Below are positions 14,693 through 22,942 of a stretch of 64,000 bases of DNA, one piece after another. Both the position numbers and the translations under genes were made by a program. The stretch is from Ilyobacter_A sp963668015 (lineage in GTDB: Bacteria; Fusobacteriota; Fusobacteriia; Fusobacteriales; Fusobacteriaceae). The first letter of the stretch is position 1. Each line of letters opens with the position of its first letter. The DNA lies in NCBI GenBank assembly GCA_963668015.2, contig CAXXCR010000037.1:35565-99564 (forward strand). Reading direction: 5' to 3'. The notes under the pieces are model-generated. The model did not search any database, had not been told where the DNA came from, and saw only the letters and a program-made list of their open reading frames with translations.

Positions 14693-17461
14693 ATGTTTGA
14701 AAATTTAAAGAAACACGGTATCAAAAAAAAGAGTTTAGACAGGGTAGATGACATTTACTTTATGCTGTATTTTGATGAAAATGGAGCGTATATTGAGGTA
14801 ACTGACAAGGAGAAAAAAAAGATAAACAATCTGGACTCCTCCTCTTTTGATAGAGATACAAAGGAAATTTTGAAAAATATAGAGAATATAATGGAGAGCA
14901 GCTTATTTATAATATCCTGGTCCGACACCAATGACAGGATATATTTAAATGAACATCCTTACCTTTTTGAACTTTTGAAAAACAGCAGATACTTTGTGAA
15001 CGAAAATTTTGAAAAGATAGAATTGGAAGAGGGGATAAAGCAGCTGTCTCTGAGTATCGAAACTTTAGAAGAAAAGGAAGCTAACATCATAAGGTCCACG
15101 TTGTTACTAGACTATACAGTAGATAATTTCAGGTTTATCACTGAGGACTGCGTAGTATCCGACAATAAACTATACAGAATAAAAAGTATAGGGGAGAACT
15201 ATATTAATACCGGGGAGCTTAACTCAAGTTTTGGTGAGGGAGAGCTGGAAAAGTTTTTGACAATAAGCTACTCATATTTTGATAATTTGGATATAGACTA
15301 TAGAGGTTATGAGATTGTTTTTGAGGGTCAAAGAGAGCTTAAACCGGAAATAATAATAGAAAAAATAGCTAGGGATAGAACTCTTTACTTGAAGCTGGGC
15401 CTTTCTATTTCTTCCATAGACTATGATTTTTTGGAAGAGTATGACGCGAGGTCAGCTGTACTTGTAAATGACCTTGAGAAAAAAATAATAGTATGTGATG
15501 TAGACATTTCTGAAATAGGAAATGCTGTTGAGGAGATAGTCAGGATACTGGTTAAATACCAAAGAAAGCTTAAACTAAGGGAGGCTTACTATCTTGACGG
15601 AAATCTAATAATTATGCAGGAAAATCTGGCAAAGGAGTTTGTAACCAACGAGCTGCTGAACCTTATAGGTAGATATAAGGTATTGGGAACTGACAAGCTG
15701 AAGAAGTATAAGATAAAAACTGCAAAACCGAGGATGGTTGCCAACCTGTCTCATTCTATAGATTTTTTGGAGGGTGATGCATACCTGGATATTGATGGGG
15801 AGAAATTTTCCATATTCGATTTTATATCCAACTTTAAAGAGAATTCGTATATCGTGCTAAGTGACGGGACAAACGCTTTGGTGAGTAAAAAGTATATAGA
15901 AAAACTAGAGAGGATATTTAAAAAGAAAGACGGCAAGTTGAGGGTTTCGTTTTTCGATCTTCCAATTGTAGAGGAACTTATAGAAGATAAAATAGGGGCT
16001 GCTACTATTGTGAAGGATAAAGAGGTATTTTTGGGATTTAATCAACTTAAGGATATGGATATACCGCTTCCAAAGATTAATGCAAGTTTGAGGGAATACC
16101 AGGATTATGGTTACAGGTGGTTCGTATACCTGCTTGAAAACAGACTCGGAGGATGCCTGGCGGATGATATGGGATTGGGGAAAACCCTGCAGGCAATTTC
16201 TCTACTTTCTTATATTTACTCTAAACCGGGGGAAAAACCGAGTTTGGTCGCTATGCCTAAAAGTTTGATATATAACTGGGAAAATGAGATAAAAAGATTT
16301 AATTCGGATTTAAGTGTCAGTATATACTATGGTATAAACAGGAATATAGAGGAAGCGATGAAGTCCAATGTAATTCTGACAACTTACGGTACAGTCAGAA
16401 ATGACATAAAAGACCTGAGAAAAAAAGAGTTTGAATTGGTAATTTTGGATGAGTCACAAAATATAAAAAATATTAATTCTCAGACAACAAAAGCAGTTAT
16501 GCTTTTAAACTCTAACAATAGATTTGCACTTAGTGGAACACCTGTGGAAAATAATCTAGGTGAACTTTATTCTCTGTTTAGGTTTATAAATCCAAATATG
16601 TTTGGAAGCATAGAGGAGTTTAACTATTCATATGCAAATCCAATACAAAGGGACAATGACAGAGAGGTAGTGCAGGAGCTCAGAAAAAAAATATATCCAT
16701 TTATACTGAGAAGAACAAAAAAAGAGGTTTTAAAAGATCTGCCAGAGAAGATAGAGAAAGTAATGTACATAGAGATGAATCCGGAGCAGAAGAAAATCTA
16801 CGAAGAGAGAAGACTTTTTTACTACAAACTTGTAAATGATCAGATTAAAGAGCACGGTATAGGTAAGAGTCAGTTTTTTATACTGCAAGCACTTAATGAG
16901 TTGAGGCAAATAGCCAGCAATCCGGAGAGCAAATCAGACAACAGCATTGTATCCAGCAAAAGAGAGCTTTTGACTGAAAATATTACCGACGCAGTTTCCA
17001 ATGGACATAAGGTCCTGGTTTTTACCAATTTCATAAAAACTATAGAAAACATATGCTTTGATTTGGATGAAAGAGGGATAAAATATCTTTCTATGACAGG
17101 AGCCACAAAAAACAGGCAGGAACTGGTGGATAAGTTTCAAAAGGATAAAAATTATAAGGTATTTGTAATGACGCTTAAAACAGGAGGGGTTGGTCTGAAT
17201 CTTACTGCTGCGGATACAATATTTATATATGATCCTTGGTGGAATAAGACGGCGGAAGACCAGGCAGTTGACAGGAGTCATAGAATGGGGCAGGATAGGA
17301 CAGTTTTCTCCTATAAGCTTATAAGTAAGGGAACTATAGAAGAAAAAATATTGATGCTTCAAAAAGAGAAGAGTAAACTTTTTGAAGACTTAATTTCCAG
17401 TGACAGCGCTTCGGTTAAGACTTTGAATGAAGCGGATATAGAATACATATTTTCACAATGA
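14693..17461 (+). CDS. SNF2-family DEAD/DEAH-like helicase
   Basis: A 922-residue protein. The first ~450 residues are unassigned. The SNF2 ATPase follows, with Walker A ADDMGLGKT near 490-498, the DESQ box (ILDESQNIKN) near 585, the SGTPVENN motif near 620 and the C-terminal helicase motif DRSHRMGQ near 855. Bacterial SNF2 proteins remodel or translocate on DNA, some with RNA polymerase (RapA) and many in defence or accessory loci. GAGGAG upstream favours ATG 14693 over the TTG at 14690. It is cotranscribed with the unknown gene 20 bases downstream, and the pair is bracketed by inverted repeats. Confidence 0.9.
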   Translation: MFENLKKHGIKKKSLDRVDDIYFMLYFDENGAYIEVTDKEKKKINNLDSSSFDRDTKEILKNIENIMESSLFIISWSDTNDRIYLNEHPYLFELLKNSRYFVNENFEKIELEEGIKQLSLSIETLEEKEANIIRSTLLLDYTVDNFRFITEDCVVSDNKLYRIKSIGENYINTGELNSSFGEGELEKFLTISYSYFDNLDIDYRGYEIVFEGQRELKPEIIIEKIARDRTLYLKLGLSISSIDYDFLEEYDARSAVLVNDLEKKIIVCDVDISEIGNAVEEIVRILVKYQRKLKLREAYYLDGNLIIMQENLAKEFVTNELLNLIGRYKVLGTDKLKKYKIKTAKPRMVANLSHSIDFLEGDAYLDIDGEKFSIFDFISNFKENSYIVLSDGTNALVSKKYIEKLERIFKKKDGKLRVSFFDLPIVEELIEDKIGAATIVKDKEVFLGFNQLKDMDIPLPKINASLREYQDYGYRWFVYLLENRLGGCLADDMGLGKTLQAISLLSYIYSKPGEKPSLVAMPKSLIYNWENEIKRFNSDLSVSIYYGINRNIEEAMKSNVILTTYGTVRNDIKDLRKKEFELVILDESQNIKNINSQTTKAVMLLNSNNRFALSGTPVENNLGELYSLFRFINPNMFGSIEEFNYSYANPIQRDNDREVVQELRKKIYPFILRRTKKEVLKDLPEKIEKVMYIEMNPEQKKIYEERRLFYYKLVNDQIKEHGIGKSQFFILQALNELRQIASNPESKSDNSIVSSKRELLTENITDAVSNGHKVLVFTNFIKTIENICFDLDERGIKYLSMTGATKNRQELVDKFQKDKNYKVFVMTLKTGGVGLNLTAADTIFIYDPWWNKTAEDQAVDRSHRMGQDRTVFSYKLISKGTIEEKILMLQKEKSKLFEDLISSDSASVKTLNEADIEYIFSQ

Positions 17462-17481
17462 TGATTTATCGGAGGATATAG

Positions 17482-19248
17482 ATGATTAACAGAGATAGGT
17501 TTAGAGAGGCTCTAGATGACTTTTATTCAAAAGATATTTTATTTAAGTTGTTCAAATCTTATTTTATAGATTGGATAGCTGACGGATATATAGGAAGCAA
17601 CTTGGGATTGTTTGAGGTATCTGTAATTTCAGAAGACAGCAAGAAGCAGACTCTCTTGGACCTGATGTATCAAGTTTTTTCAAAAGAGGAAACTTTTAAA
17701 AATATATACGGAGTTATGGATGAGGAACTTCAAGAGATATTCTTAAAAATTGCATGGCATGGGAAATATTACATATCCGAGTCGGAGAAAGAAAAGTTTT
17801 TTAGAACTGAATCAGGATATACCCTTCAAAGAGAATTGGATGACAAATATCTCTTTTTTAAGTATGTGGAAGGTTCGAAAAAAGAGAATCCATATATGTA
17901 CCTTCACAATGATGTAGTGAGGATGATGAGGCCGTATCTTCCTAAAGCGAGGGACTATTATCTCCACCCTGCGGATGCGTTAGACTATAGTTTTAAGCAC
18001 GGCTGTGAAGATGAGATAGCATCCAAATTTACCCTTTATTATAATTTCTTTGTTCAGGGAAATATTAAGATGACATCGAGTGATAAGATGCTTAAAGCTG
18101 TAAAAAAGGACATGCAAAAATATTGCGGCATAAATGAGTACTACTCAGAGAACAAGGATTTGGATTTTTTAAAAACTGAAACTGTTGGTCTTTTTTTTCT
18201 GCTCATAAAAGAGGAATACTTAAAGCCTGAAAATTTTAGAATATCCAATCTGAAATATATCATGACGGAATTTTTAAATGGTAGGCTTATAAACGAGAAC
18301 GGGTTCTGTTATACTTCAAAATATTTGAACTATTTAAAAGGAACAAGGAATATATGGGATGGTAAAGAGAATATTAAAAGGTGTATGGAAAGCATTGGCA
18401 GTCTTATAGCAAAGCTCCCTGAAGATACAGTTGTGAGCGTAGAAAATATTTTGAATTACCTGGTATACAGGGATGAGTTTCTAGAGATATTGAATCCGAA
18501 AGATGTTTATGATTATGTGTATATAAACGAGGCGGATTATGGGAGAACCAGAGTAACAAGCTACGACATGTATTATAAATATATAATAGAGCCTTTTGTA
18601 AAATCGGTATTGTTTATACTTGGTAGTTTTGGTATTTTGGAAGTCTACTACAACAGTCCCTCTATAAGTAATGGTTTATACCTAAAAAATGGCTACCTTA
18701 GCAAGTATGACGGTTTGGCATACATTAAACTGAGTAAACTGGGAGAATATATTGTAGGGAAATCTGAAAATTATAATTTTGGTGACTTTAAAGAGGAAGC
18801 CGAAGTTATGATGGATGATGACAGGTTGATACTTAGTATAGTCGGGGAAGCACCTATGAAAATAATGTATTTGGAGCAGGTTGCCCAGAGAATAGGCGAG
18901 AATAAGTATAAATTTACCTATGAAAATTTTCTGAAAAATATAGAATCTGAAAAACAACTAAAGGAAAGAGTCGATAACTTCAAGCAGAAAATATGCAGTG
19001 ATTTAACTGGAATTTGGGAAGAGTTTTTTGCTGAAATTTACTCAAGGCTAGGAACTGTTGAGCTTGTAGAAGATGTAGTGGTTATGAAGTTGAAAAAAGA
19101 CAAAGATCTCATAGGAATAATTGGGGCAGATGAAGAGTTGAAAAAGTATATCTTGAAAGCCGAAGATTTCCATATTCTAGTAAAAGTAAGTGATAAAGAT
19201 AAAGTTTTGGCACGTTTAAAGAGTTTTGGATATTTTAATGATATATAG
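17482..19248 (+). CDS. Conserved hypothetical protein, partner of the SNF2 helicase
   Basis: A 588-residue protein I do not recognise. It is rich in Lys, Glu, Tyr and Ile, has no signal peptide or membrane segment, and is predicted mostly helical. The ATG at 17482 has TCGGAGGATATAG upstream and lies 20 bases after the SNF2 stop, so the two are one operon ended by a strong terminator. The arrangement suggests a functional pair (substrate adaptor or regulator of the helicase), but no domain supports a specific role. Confidence 0.7.
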   Translation: MINRDRFREALDDFYSKDILFKLFKSYFIDWIADGYIGSNLGLFEVSVISEDSKKQTLLDLMYQVFSKEETFKNIYGVMDEELQEIFLKIAWHGKYYISESEKEKFFRTESGYTLQRELDDKYLFFKYVEGSKKENPYMYLHNDVVRMMRPYLPKARDYYLHPADALDYSFKHGCEDEIASKFTLYYNFFVQGNIKMTSSDKMLKAVKKDMQKYCGINEYYSENKDLDFLKTETVGLFFLLIKEEYLKPENFRISNLKYIMTEFLNGRLINENGFCYTSKYLNYLKGTRNIWDGKENIKRCMESIGSLIAKLPEDTVVSVENILNYLVYRDEFLEILNPKDVYDYVYINEADYGRTRVTSYDMYYKYIIEPFVKSVLFILGSFGILEVYYNSPSISNGLYLKNGYLSKYDGLAYIKLSKLGEYIVGKSENYNFGDFKEEAEVMMDDDRLILSIVGEAPMKIMYLEQVAQRIGENKYKFTYENFLKNIESEKQLKERVDNFKQKICSDLTGIWEEFFAEIYSRLGTVELVEDVVVMKLKKDKDLIGIIGADEELKKYILKAEDFHILVKVSDKDKVLARLKSFGYFNDI

Positions 19249-19267
19249 GCGGATATCCGCCTTTTTG
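19247..19267 (+). terminator. Terminator of the SNF2 operon
   Basis: The perfect palindrome AGGCGGATATCCGCCT (19247-19262) is followed by a T run. The stem begins inside the stop codon of the previous gene. Confidence 0.88.
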
Positions 19268-19273
19268 TTTGTG

Positions 19274-19576
19274 GTTGAATAAAATATTGAATTTCTGAGA
19301 ATCTTTTTGCACACAGAGTTTCCCAGAGATTTAGAACATGAGCTTCACAGAGAAATCCTTAAGTCAAAAGATTTATTCTTTGTCACGAATTACACGAATC
19401 TCACGAATGATTCAAAACCTTGAAAATTAAAGATTTTTAGTAAGCCTCTGTGAAGCTCACTCTTTTCCTCCGTGCAACTCTGTGACCAAGATTTTGCAAT
19501 TACATTTGTGTACATTAGTGCTGTTCGTGACCAAAAAAGTTTTTATATCCTTACAAGAAATTCAGTATTTTATTGG
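19274..19576 (+). repeat. Full-length palindromic interspersed repeat (MITE-like)
   Basis: A ~300-base non-coding element. Its ends are inverted copies of one another (AATAAAATATTGAATTTCT near 19274 and AGAAATTCAGTATTTTATT near 19558). The interior arms are also inverted: TTCACAGAG near 19346 against CTCTGTGAAGC near 19447, and CACACAGAGTTTCC near 19312 against GCAACTCTGTG near 19474. The whole can fold into one long hairpin. It fills most of the 420-base gap before the DeoR gene. Confidence 0.75.
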
Positions 19577-19620
19577 ACGCTTTTAAGAGTGAGTTAAATT
19601 AATTATAAACTTAAAAGCAG

Positions 19621-19649
19621 TTGGAAATGCTGAAAAGATATGGTATAAG
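19621..19649 (+). promoter_or_regulatory. Promoter of the DeoR-family regulator
   Basis: TTGGAA (19621-19626) and TATAAG (19644-19649) with a 17-base spacer, 20 bases before the ATG. Confidence 0.5.
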
Positions 19650-19668
19650 TAGAATGAGGTGAATAGTT

Positions 19669-20403
19669 ATGATAACAGAGCAAAGATACAGGATAATTTT
19701 AGAAGAGCTAGATAAACAGGGAATAATAAAAGTAAAAGATATAATGGAGCTTACAAACAGTTCTGAGTCGACAATAAGGCGGGATCTGAATGTACTCGAG
19801 AAAAAGGGAAAACTGGTAAGGATACATGGAGGGGCAACGCTTGGAGGCAAGTTTGAGGAAGCTATGGATAAAAAAACTCTCCAGCATGTAAATGAAAAAG
19901 AGCTCATTGCAAGAGAGGCTGCTTCAATTGTCAAAAACGGAGAGTGCATATTTTTGGATGCGGGAAGCACTACTTTTAGGATGATAAAACACCTTGAGGG
20001 CAAGGATATAATAGTTGTTACCAATGGGATAAGCCACCTGGATGAACTTGCAAAATACGGTGTACGTGCTTATCTTACTGGCGGTATGATAAAATTTACG
20101 ACAAAGGCTTTGATTGGAAAAGATGTTGTAAGATTCTTAAAAAGGTATAATTTTGACAGGTGTTTTTTAGGAGTAAATTCAGTTGATTTGAAAAAAGGGT
20201 TTACTACACCTGACCCGGATGAAGCATATGTGAAGGAAACCGCCAGAGAAGTTTCTAGGAAGACTTATGTTTTGGCGGATAGCACAAAGTTTGATAAAGT
20301 TACATTTGCAAAGTTTGCAGAAATATCGGACTGTGTAATCATAACTAATTCGATTGACAAGGCCTATGCTGAGGCTACAGAAGTTATAGTGACCATTAAA
20401 TAA
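19669..20403 (+). CDS. DeoR-family regulator, probably the fructose repressor FruR
   Basis: 244 residues: an N-terminal winged helix (QRYRIILEELDKQGIIKVKD then SSESTIRRDLNVLEKKG) near 4-45 and a C-terminal sugar-phosphate sensor domain with the GGAT and DAGSTT motifs. DeoR proteins of this type next to fruK-fruA respond to fructose 1-phosphate. Two downstream promoters share the sequence TTTGGATGAA, which may be part of its operator. The start has GAATGAGGTGAA upstream; a terminator closes the gene. Confidence 0.88.
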   Translation: MITEQRYRIILEELDKQGIIKVKDIMELTNSSESTIRRDLNVLEKKGKLVRIHGGATLGGKFEEAMDKKTLQHVNEKELIAREAASIVKNGECIFLDAGSTTFRMIKHLEGKDIIVVTNGISHLDELAKYGVRAYLTGGMIKFTTKALIGKDVVRFLKRYNFDRCFLGVNSVDLKKGFTTPDPDEAYVKETAREVSRKTYVLADSTKFDKVTFAKFAEISDCVIITNSIDKAYAEATEVIVTIK

Positions 20404-20424
20404 GGGGAAACCCTTATTTTTTTT
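20398..20424 (+). terminator. Terminator of the DeoR-family gene
   Basis: AAATAAGGG (20398-20406) pairs with CCCTTATTT (20411-20419) around GAAA, followed by T residues. It includes the stop codon. Confidence 0.88.
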
Positions 20425-20447
20425 ATCACCACAAGAACGTTTGTGAA

Positions 20448-20493
20448 TGTATTTGGATGAATGTGATTGACTTTTTGGAGTTTTTAGTATAAT
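20448..20493 (+). promoter_or_regulatory. Promoter and possible operator of the DUF3892-fruK unit
   Basis: TTGACT (20467-20472) and TATAAT (20488-20493), with a short 15-base spacer that suggests weak or activated use. Just upstream is TTTGGATGAATGTGATTGAC, whose TTTGGATGAA and GATTGACTTTTTG parts recur at the second fructose promoter. This makes it a candidate binding site for the DeoR regulator. Confidence 0.5.
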
Positions 20494-20560
20494 ATAGATT
20501 GAAGCAAATGAAATTATAGAGTTTTATTTTGACGGTATAATTTATTTTGGAGGGATTATT

Positions 20561-20809
20561 ATTATAAACATAGTGGCTAAAAGAGAAGATTATGGAGAAG
20601 TAATTCAACTGAAGTCGGAATACGGGAATATATTTTCGAGAGAGGATGTGATCAAAACACTTAAAAAAAGAGTAGAGTATTTTTTGTCTGGAAACGGTGG
20701 GAGAGTAAAAGATAAGATATACCTTATATCGATAGAAGGGAAAGACTATCTTTCCACAACTAGAGTGTATGAAAAAGGAGATAAACTTAAGAGAATACCG
20801 AATTTTTAA
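20561..20809 (+). CDS. DUF3892-like small protein with probable ATT start
   Basis: About 82 residues. The shortest annotated frame would begin at GTG 20573, but GGAGGG (20549-20554) is 18 bases from it. An in-frame ATT at 20561 lies six bases from that site and adds INI before VAK, restoring the first strand of the DUF3892 family, whose members begin with a short Ile/Thr/Val strand. The family pattern continues: EDVIKTLKKR, a Gly-rich turn, a YLISIEGKDYLST strand and the ending KLKRIPNF. Function is unknown. It lies 39 bases before fruK copy 1 and shares its promoter. Confidence 0.65.
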   Translation: MINIVAKREDYGEVIQLKSEYGNIFSREDVIKTLKKRVEYFLSGNGGRVKDKIYLISIEGKDYLSTTRVYEKGDKLKRIPNF

Positions 20810-20848
20810 TTGGTTTCTTATTTAAAATCAAAAAAGAGGTGAATTTAA

Positions 20849-21757
20849 ATGATATATACATTGACATTAAATCCGGCACTGGACTATAGTGTTCAATTTA
20901 AAGAGTTTAGTAAATCAAGCTTAAACCTGTCAGAGCTTTCATATTTTTTAGCTGGAGGCAAAGGCATAAATGTATCAAAAGTTTTAAAAAATCTTGGTCA
21001 AGATTCTGTAGCTATGGGATTTGTGGGAGGTTTTACAGGGGAATACATAAAAAATGAACTATCTAAAGAAAGTATAAGCTACAAGTTTATTGATACTAGA
21101 GATAATACAAGAATGAATATAAAATTAAAGGATAATGAGGGCGAAACGGAGATCGCAGGAAAGTCACCAGAAATAAGTGTTGAAAATTTTGAAAATCTGT
21201 TGCAACAGCTCTCTGAAATAAAGGAAGGGGATGTCCTGGTGCTTGCAGGGAGTATTCCGAATGGAGTGCCAGATGATTTTTACAAGAAAATAATAGAAAG
21301 ACTGGATGGGGTCAAAGTTGTCTTAGATACAAGAGGGGCAGCTTTTGAAGAGGGGATAAAAGCGAAGCCGTTTTTGATTAAGCCCAATATTCATGAGTTA
21401 GAAGATTACCTGGGAAGGAAACTTAACAGTATAGAGGAGATAATAAAGGGCGCCAAAGAACTAAGAGGGCAAGGTCCTGAAAATGTTATAATTTCCATGG
21501 GTGGAGATGGATCTCTGTTTTTAACGGGAGAAGAGGTTTATTTGGGGAATGTACCCAAAGGGGAGTTGAAAAATTCAGTTGGAGCAGGTGACTCTATGGT
21601 AGCAGGATTTGTATCCGCAATAGCAGAGGGGTCAAGCTTGAAAGAAGCATATAGGAACGGAATTGCGTGTGGAAGTGCTACAGCGTATTCTCATGATTTG
21701 GCTGTAAAAGAGGATGTTTTAAAACTTTTAGAAGATATAAACATAGTGAATGCATAG
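20849..21757 (+). CDS. fruK: 1-phosphofructokinase, copy 1
   Basis: It phosphorylates fructose 1-phosphate to fructose 1,6-bisphosphate. 302 residues of the PfkB family, with the N-terminal TLNPALDYSVQF, the GGKGINVSKVLKNLG substrate motif near 37-51 and the C-terminal SVGAGDSMVAGF anion-hole and base motif near 246-257. It is about three quarters identical to copy 2, 260 bases downstream, so the pair arose by tandem duplication. It is cotranscribed with the DUF3892 gene. Confidence 0.9.
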   Translation: MIYTLTLNPALDYSVQFKEFSKSSLNLSELSYFLAGGKGINVSKVLKNLGQDSVAMGFVGGFTGEYIKNELSKESISYKFIDTRDNTRMNIKLKDNEGETEIAGKSPEISVENFENLLQQLSEIKEGDVLVLAGSIPNGVPDDFYKKIIERLDGVKVVLDTRGAAFEEGIKAKPFLIKPNIHELEDYLGRKLNSIEEIIKGAKELRGQGPENVIISMGGDGSLFLTGEEVYLGNVPKGELKNSVGAGDSMVAGFVSAIAEGSSLKEAYRNGIACGSATAYSHDLAVKEDVLKLLEDINIVNA

Positions 21758-21777
21758 GTTTTGGGTAAATTTTAAGC

Positions 21778-21844
21778 ATTTTTGGATGAAAGTTATTTTT
21801 TTTGATCGAAAATGATTGACTTTTTGAAAGGGGTGATGTATAAT
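21778..21844 (+). promoter_or_regulatory. Promoter and possible operator of fruK copy 2 - fruA
   Basis: TTGACT (21816-21821) and TATAAT (21839-21844) with a 17-base spacer. TTTGGATGAA (21781-21790) and GATTGACTTTTTG (21814-21826) are shared with the promoter at 20448-20493. Confidence 0.75.
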
Positions 21845-21864
21845 TAATTCAAGTTGGAAGAAAA

Positions 21865-21921
21865 TTATACAATACAGCTCTTGGATATAGAGCGAATGGT
21901 ATAATCAGCTCTTTTGTATAA
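21865..21921 (+). promoter_or_regulatory. Structured 5' leader of fruK copy 2
   Basis: TTATACAA (21865-21872) pairs with TTGTATAA (21914-21921) and encloses a hairpin GCTCT/AGAGC (21877-21881 with 21889-21893). The structure lies about 20 bases after the -10 box in an unusually long leader of about 170 bases. It matches no riboswitch that I recognise. Confidence 0.4.
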
Positions 21922-22020
21922 GGTTTTTAATGTGGAAACGGATTAAATTTGACCAAAGTGAGTTTGGGTGGTTTTGAAATATCGTTGGTTGAAAATGAAT
22001 GAAAATAAGGTGATGGTGTT

Positions 22021-22929
22021 ATGATTTACACGGTAACGTTGAATCCTGCATTGGATTACAATATACAGTTTGATAAATTTGAAACTGGGACTTTGAACCC
22101 TGCAAAATTATCCTACTTTCTGGCTGGAGGAAAGGGGATAAACGTATCAAAGGTCCTGAAAAACCTAGGTAAAAAATCCGTAGCTATGGGGTTTGTAGGA
22201 GGATTTACTGGGGACTACATAAAAAGAGAGCTCTCTGAGATGGATATAAGGTACGATTTTATAGAGCTTTCTGAAAATACTCGGGTGAACATAAAGCTTA
22301 AAGATAGATTAGAGGAAACAGAGATCGCCGGAAATGCTCCGAAAATTTCTATAAATGATCAAGAGCAGCTGTTGAATGAGTTCAAAAAAATACAGGTAAG
22401 CGATATAGTGGTGCTTGCAGGAAGTATACCAAACGGAGTTACGGTAGGTTTTTACAGAAGCATCATAGAGGACTTGAAGGGAACAAAAGTCATACTTGAT
22501 ACAAGAGGCGAGGCCTTTAGCGAGGGTGTTAAAGCCGGGCCTTTTCTGGTGAAACCGAACATACATGAATTGGAGGAATATCTGGGTAGAAAATTTGAAA
22601 GCATAGAAGAGATAATCGCAGGTGCTAAAGAGTTAAGGGAACAAGGAGCGGAAAATGTGATAGTTTCTATGGGAGGAGATGGATCACTACTTGTAACGTC
22701 TGAAAAAGTTTACCTTGGAAATATTCCAAAGGGTGAACTGAAGAATTCTGTAGGTGCAGGAGATTCGATGGTAGCAGGGTTTGTATCAGCTATTGTGGAC
22801 GGTATTGGAATTGAGGAGGCTTATAGGATGGCGATAGCATCTGGAAGTGCTACAGCGTATTCGTATAACCTGGCTGAAAAAAACGATGTGTTTGATTTGT
22901 TAGATGAGATTAAAATAAAAGAATTATAA
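22021..22929 (+). CDS. fruK: 1-phosphofructokinase, copy 2
   Basis: 302 residues, the same family and motifs as copy 1 (GGKGINVSKVLKNLG near 37-51; SVGAGDSMVAGF near 246-257). It ends 13 bases before fruA, so this copy is the one coupled to fructose uptake and product kinase function is secure. Main differences from copy 1 lie in the sugar-lid region (residues 80-130). AAAATAAGGTGATGG provides the ribosome binding site. Confidence 0.92.
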   Translation: MIYTVTLNPALDYNIQFDKFETGTLNPAKLSYFLAGGKGINVSKVLKNLGKKSVAMGFVGGFTGDYIKRELSEMDIRYDFIELSENTRVNIKLKDRLEETEIAGNAPKISINDQEQLLNEFKKIQVSDIVVLAGSIPNGVTVGFYRSIIEDLKGTKVILDTRGEAFSEGVKAGPFLVKPNIHELEEYLGRKFESIEEIIAGAKELREQGAENVIVSMGGDGSLLVTSEKVYLGNIPKGELKNSVGAGDSMVAGFVSAIVDGIGIEEAYRMAIASGSATAYSYNLAEKNDVFDLLDEIKIKEL

Positions 22930-22942
22930 GGAGGATATTATT

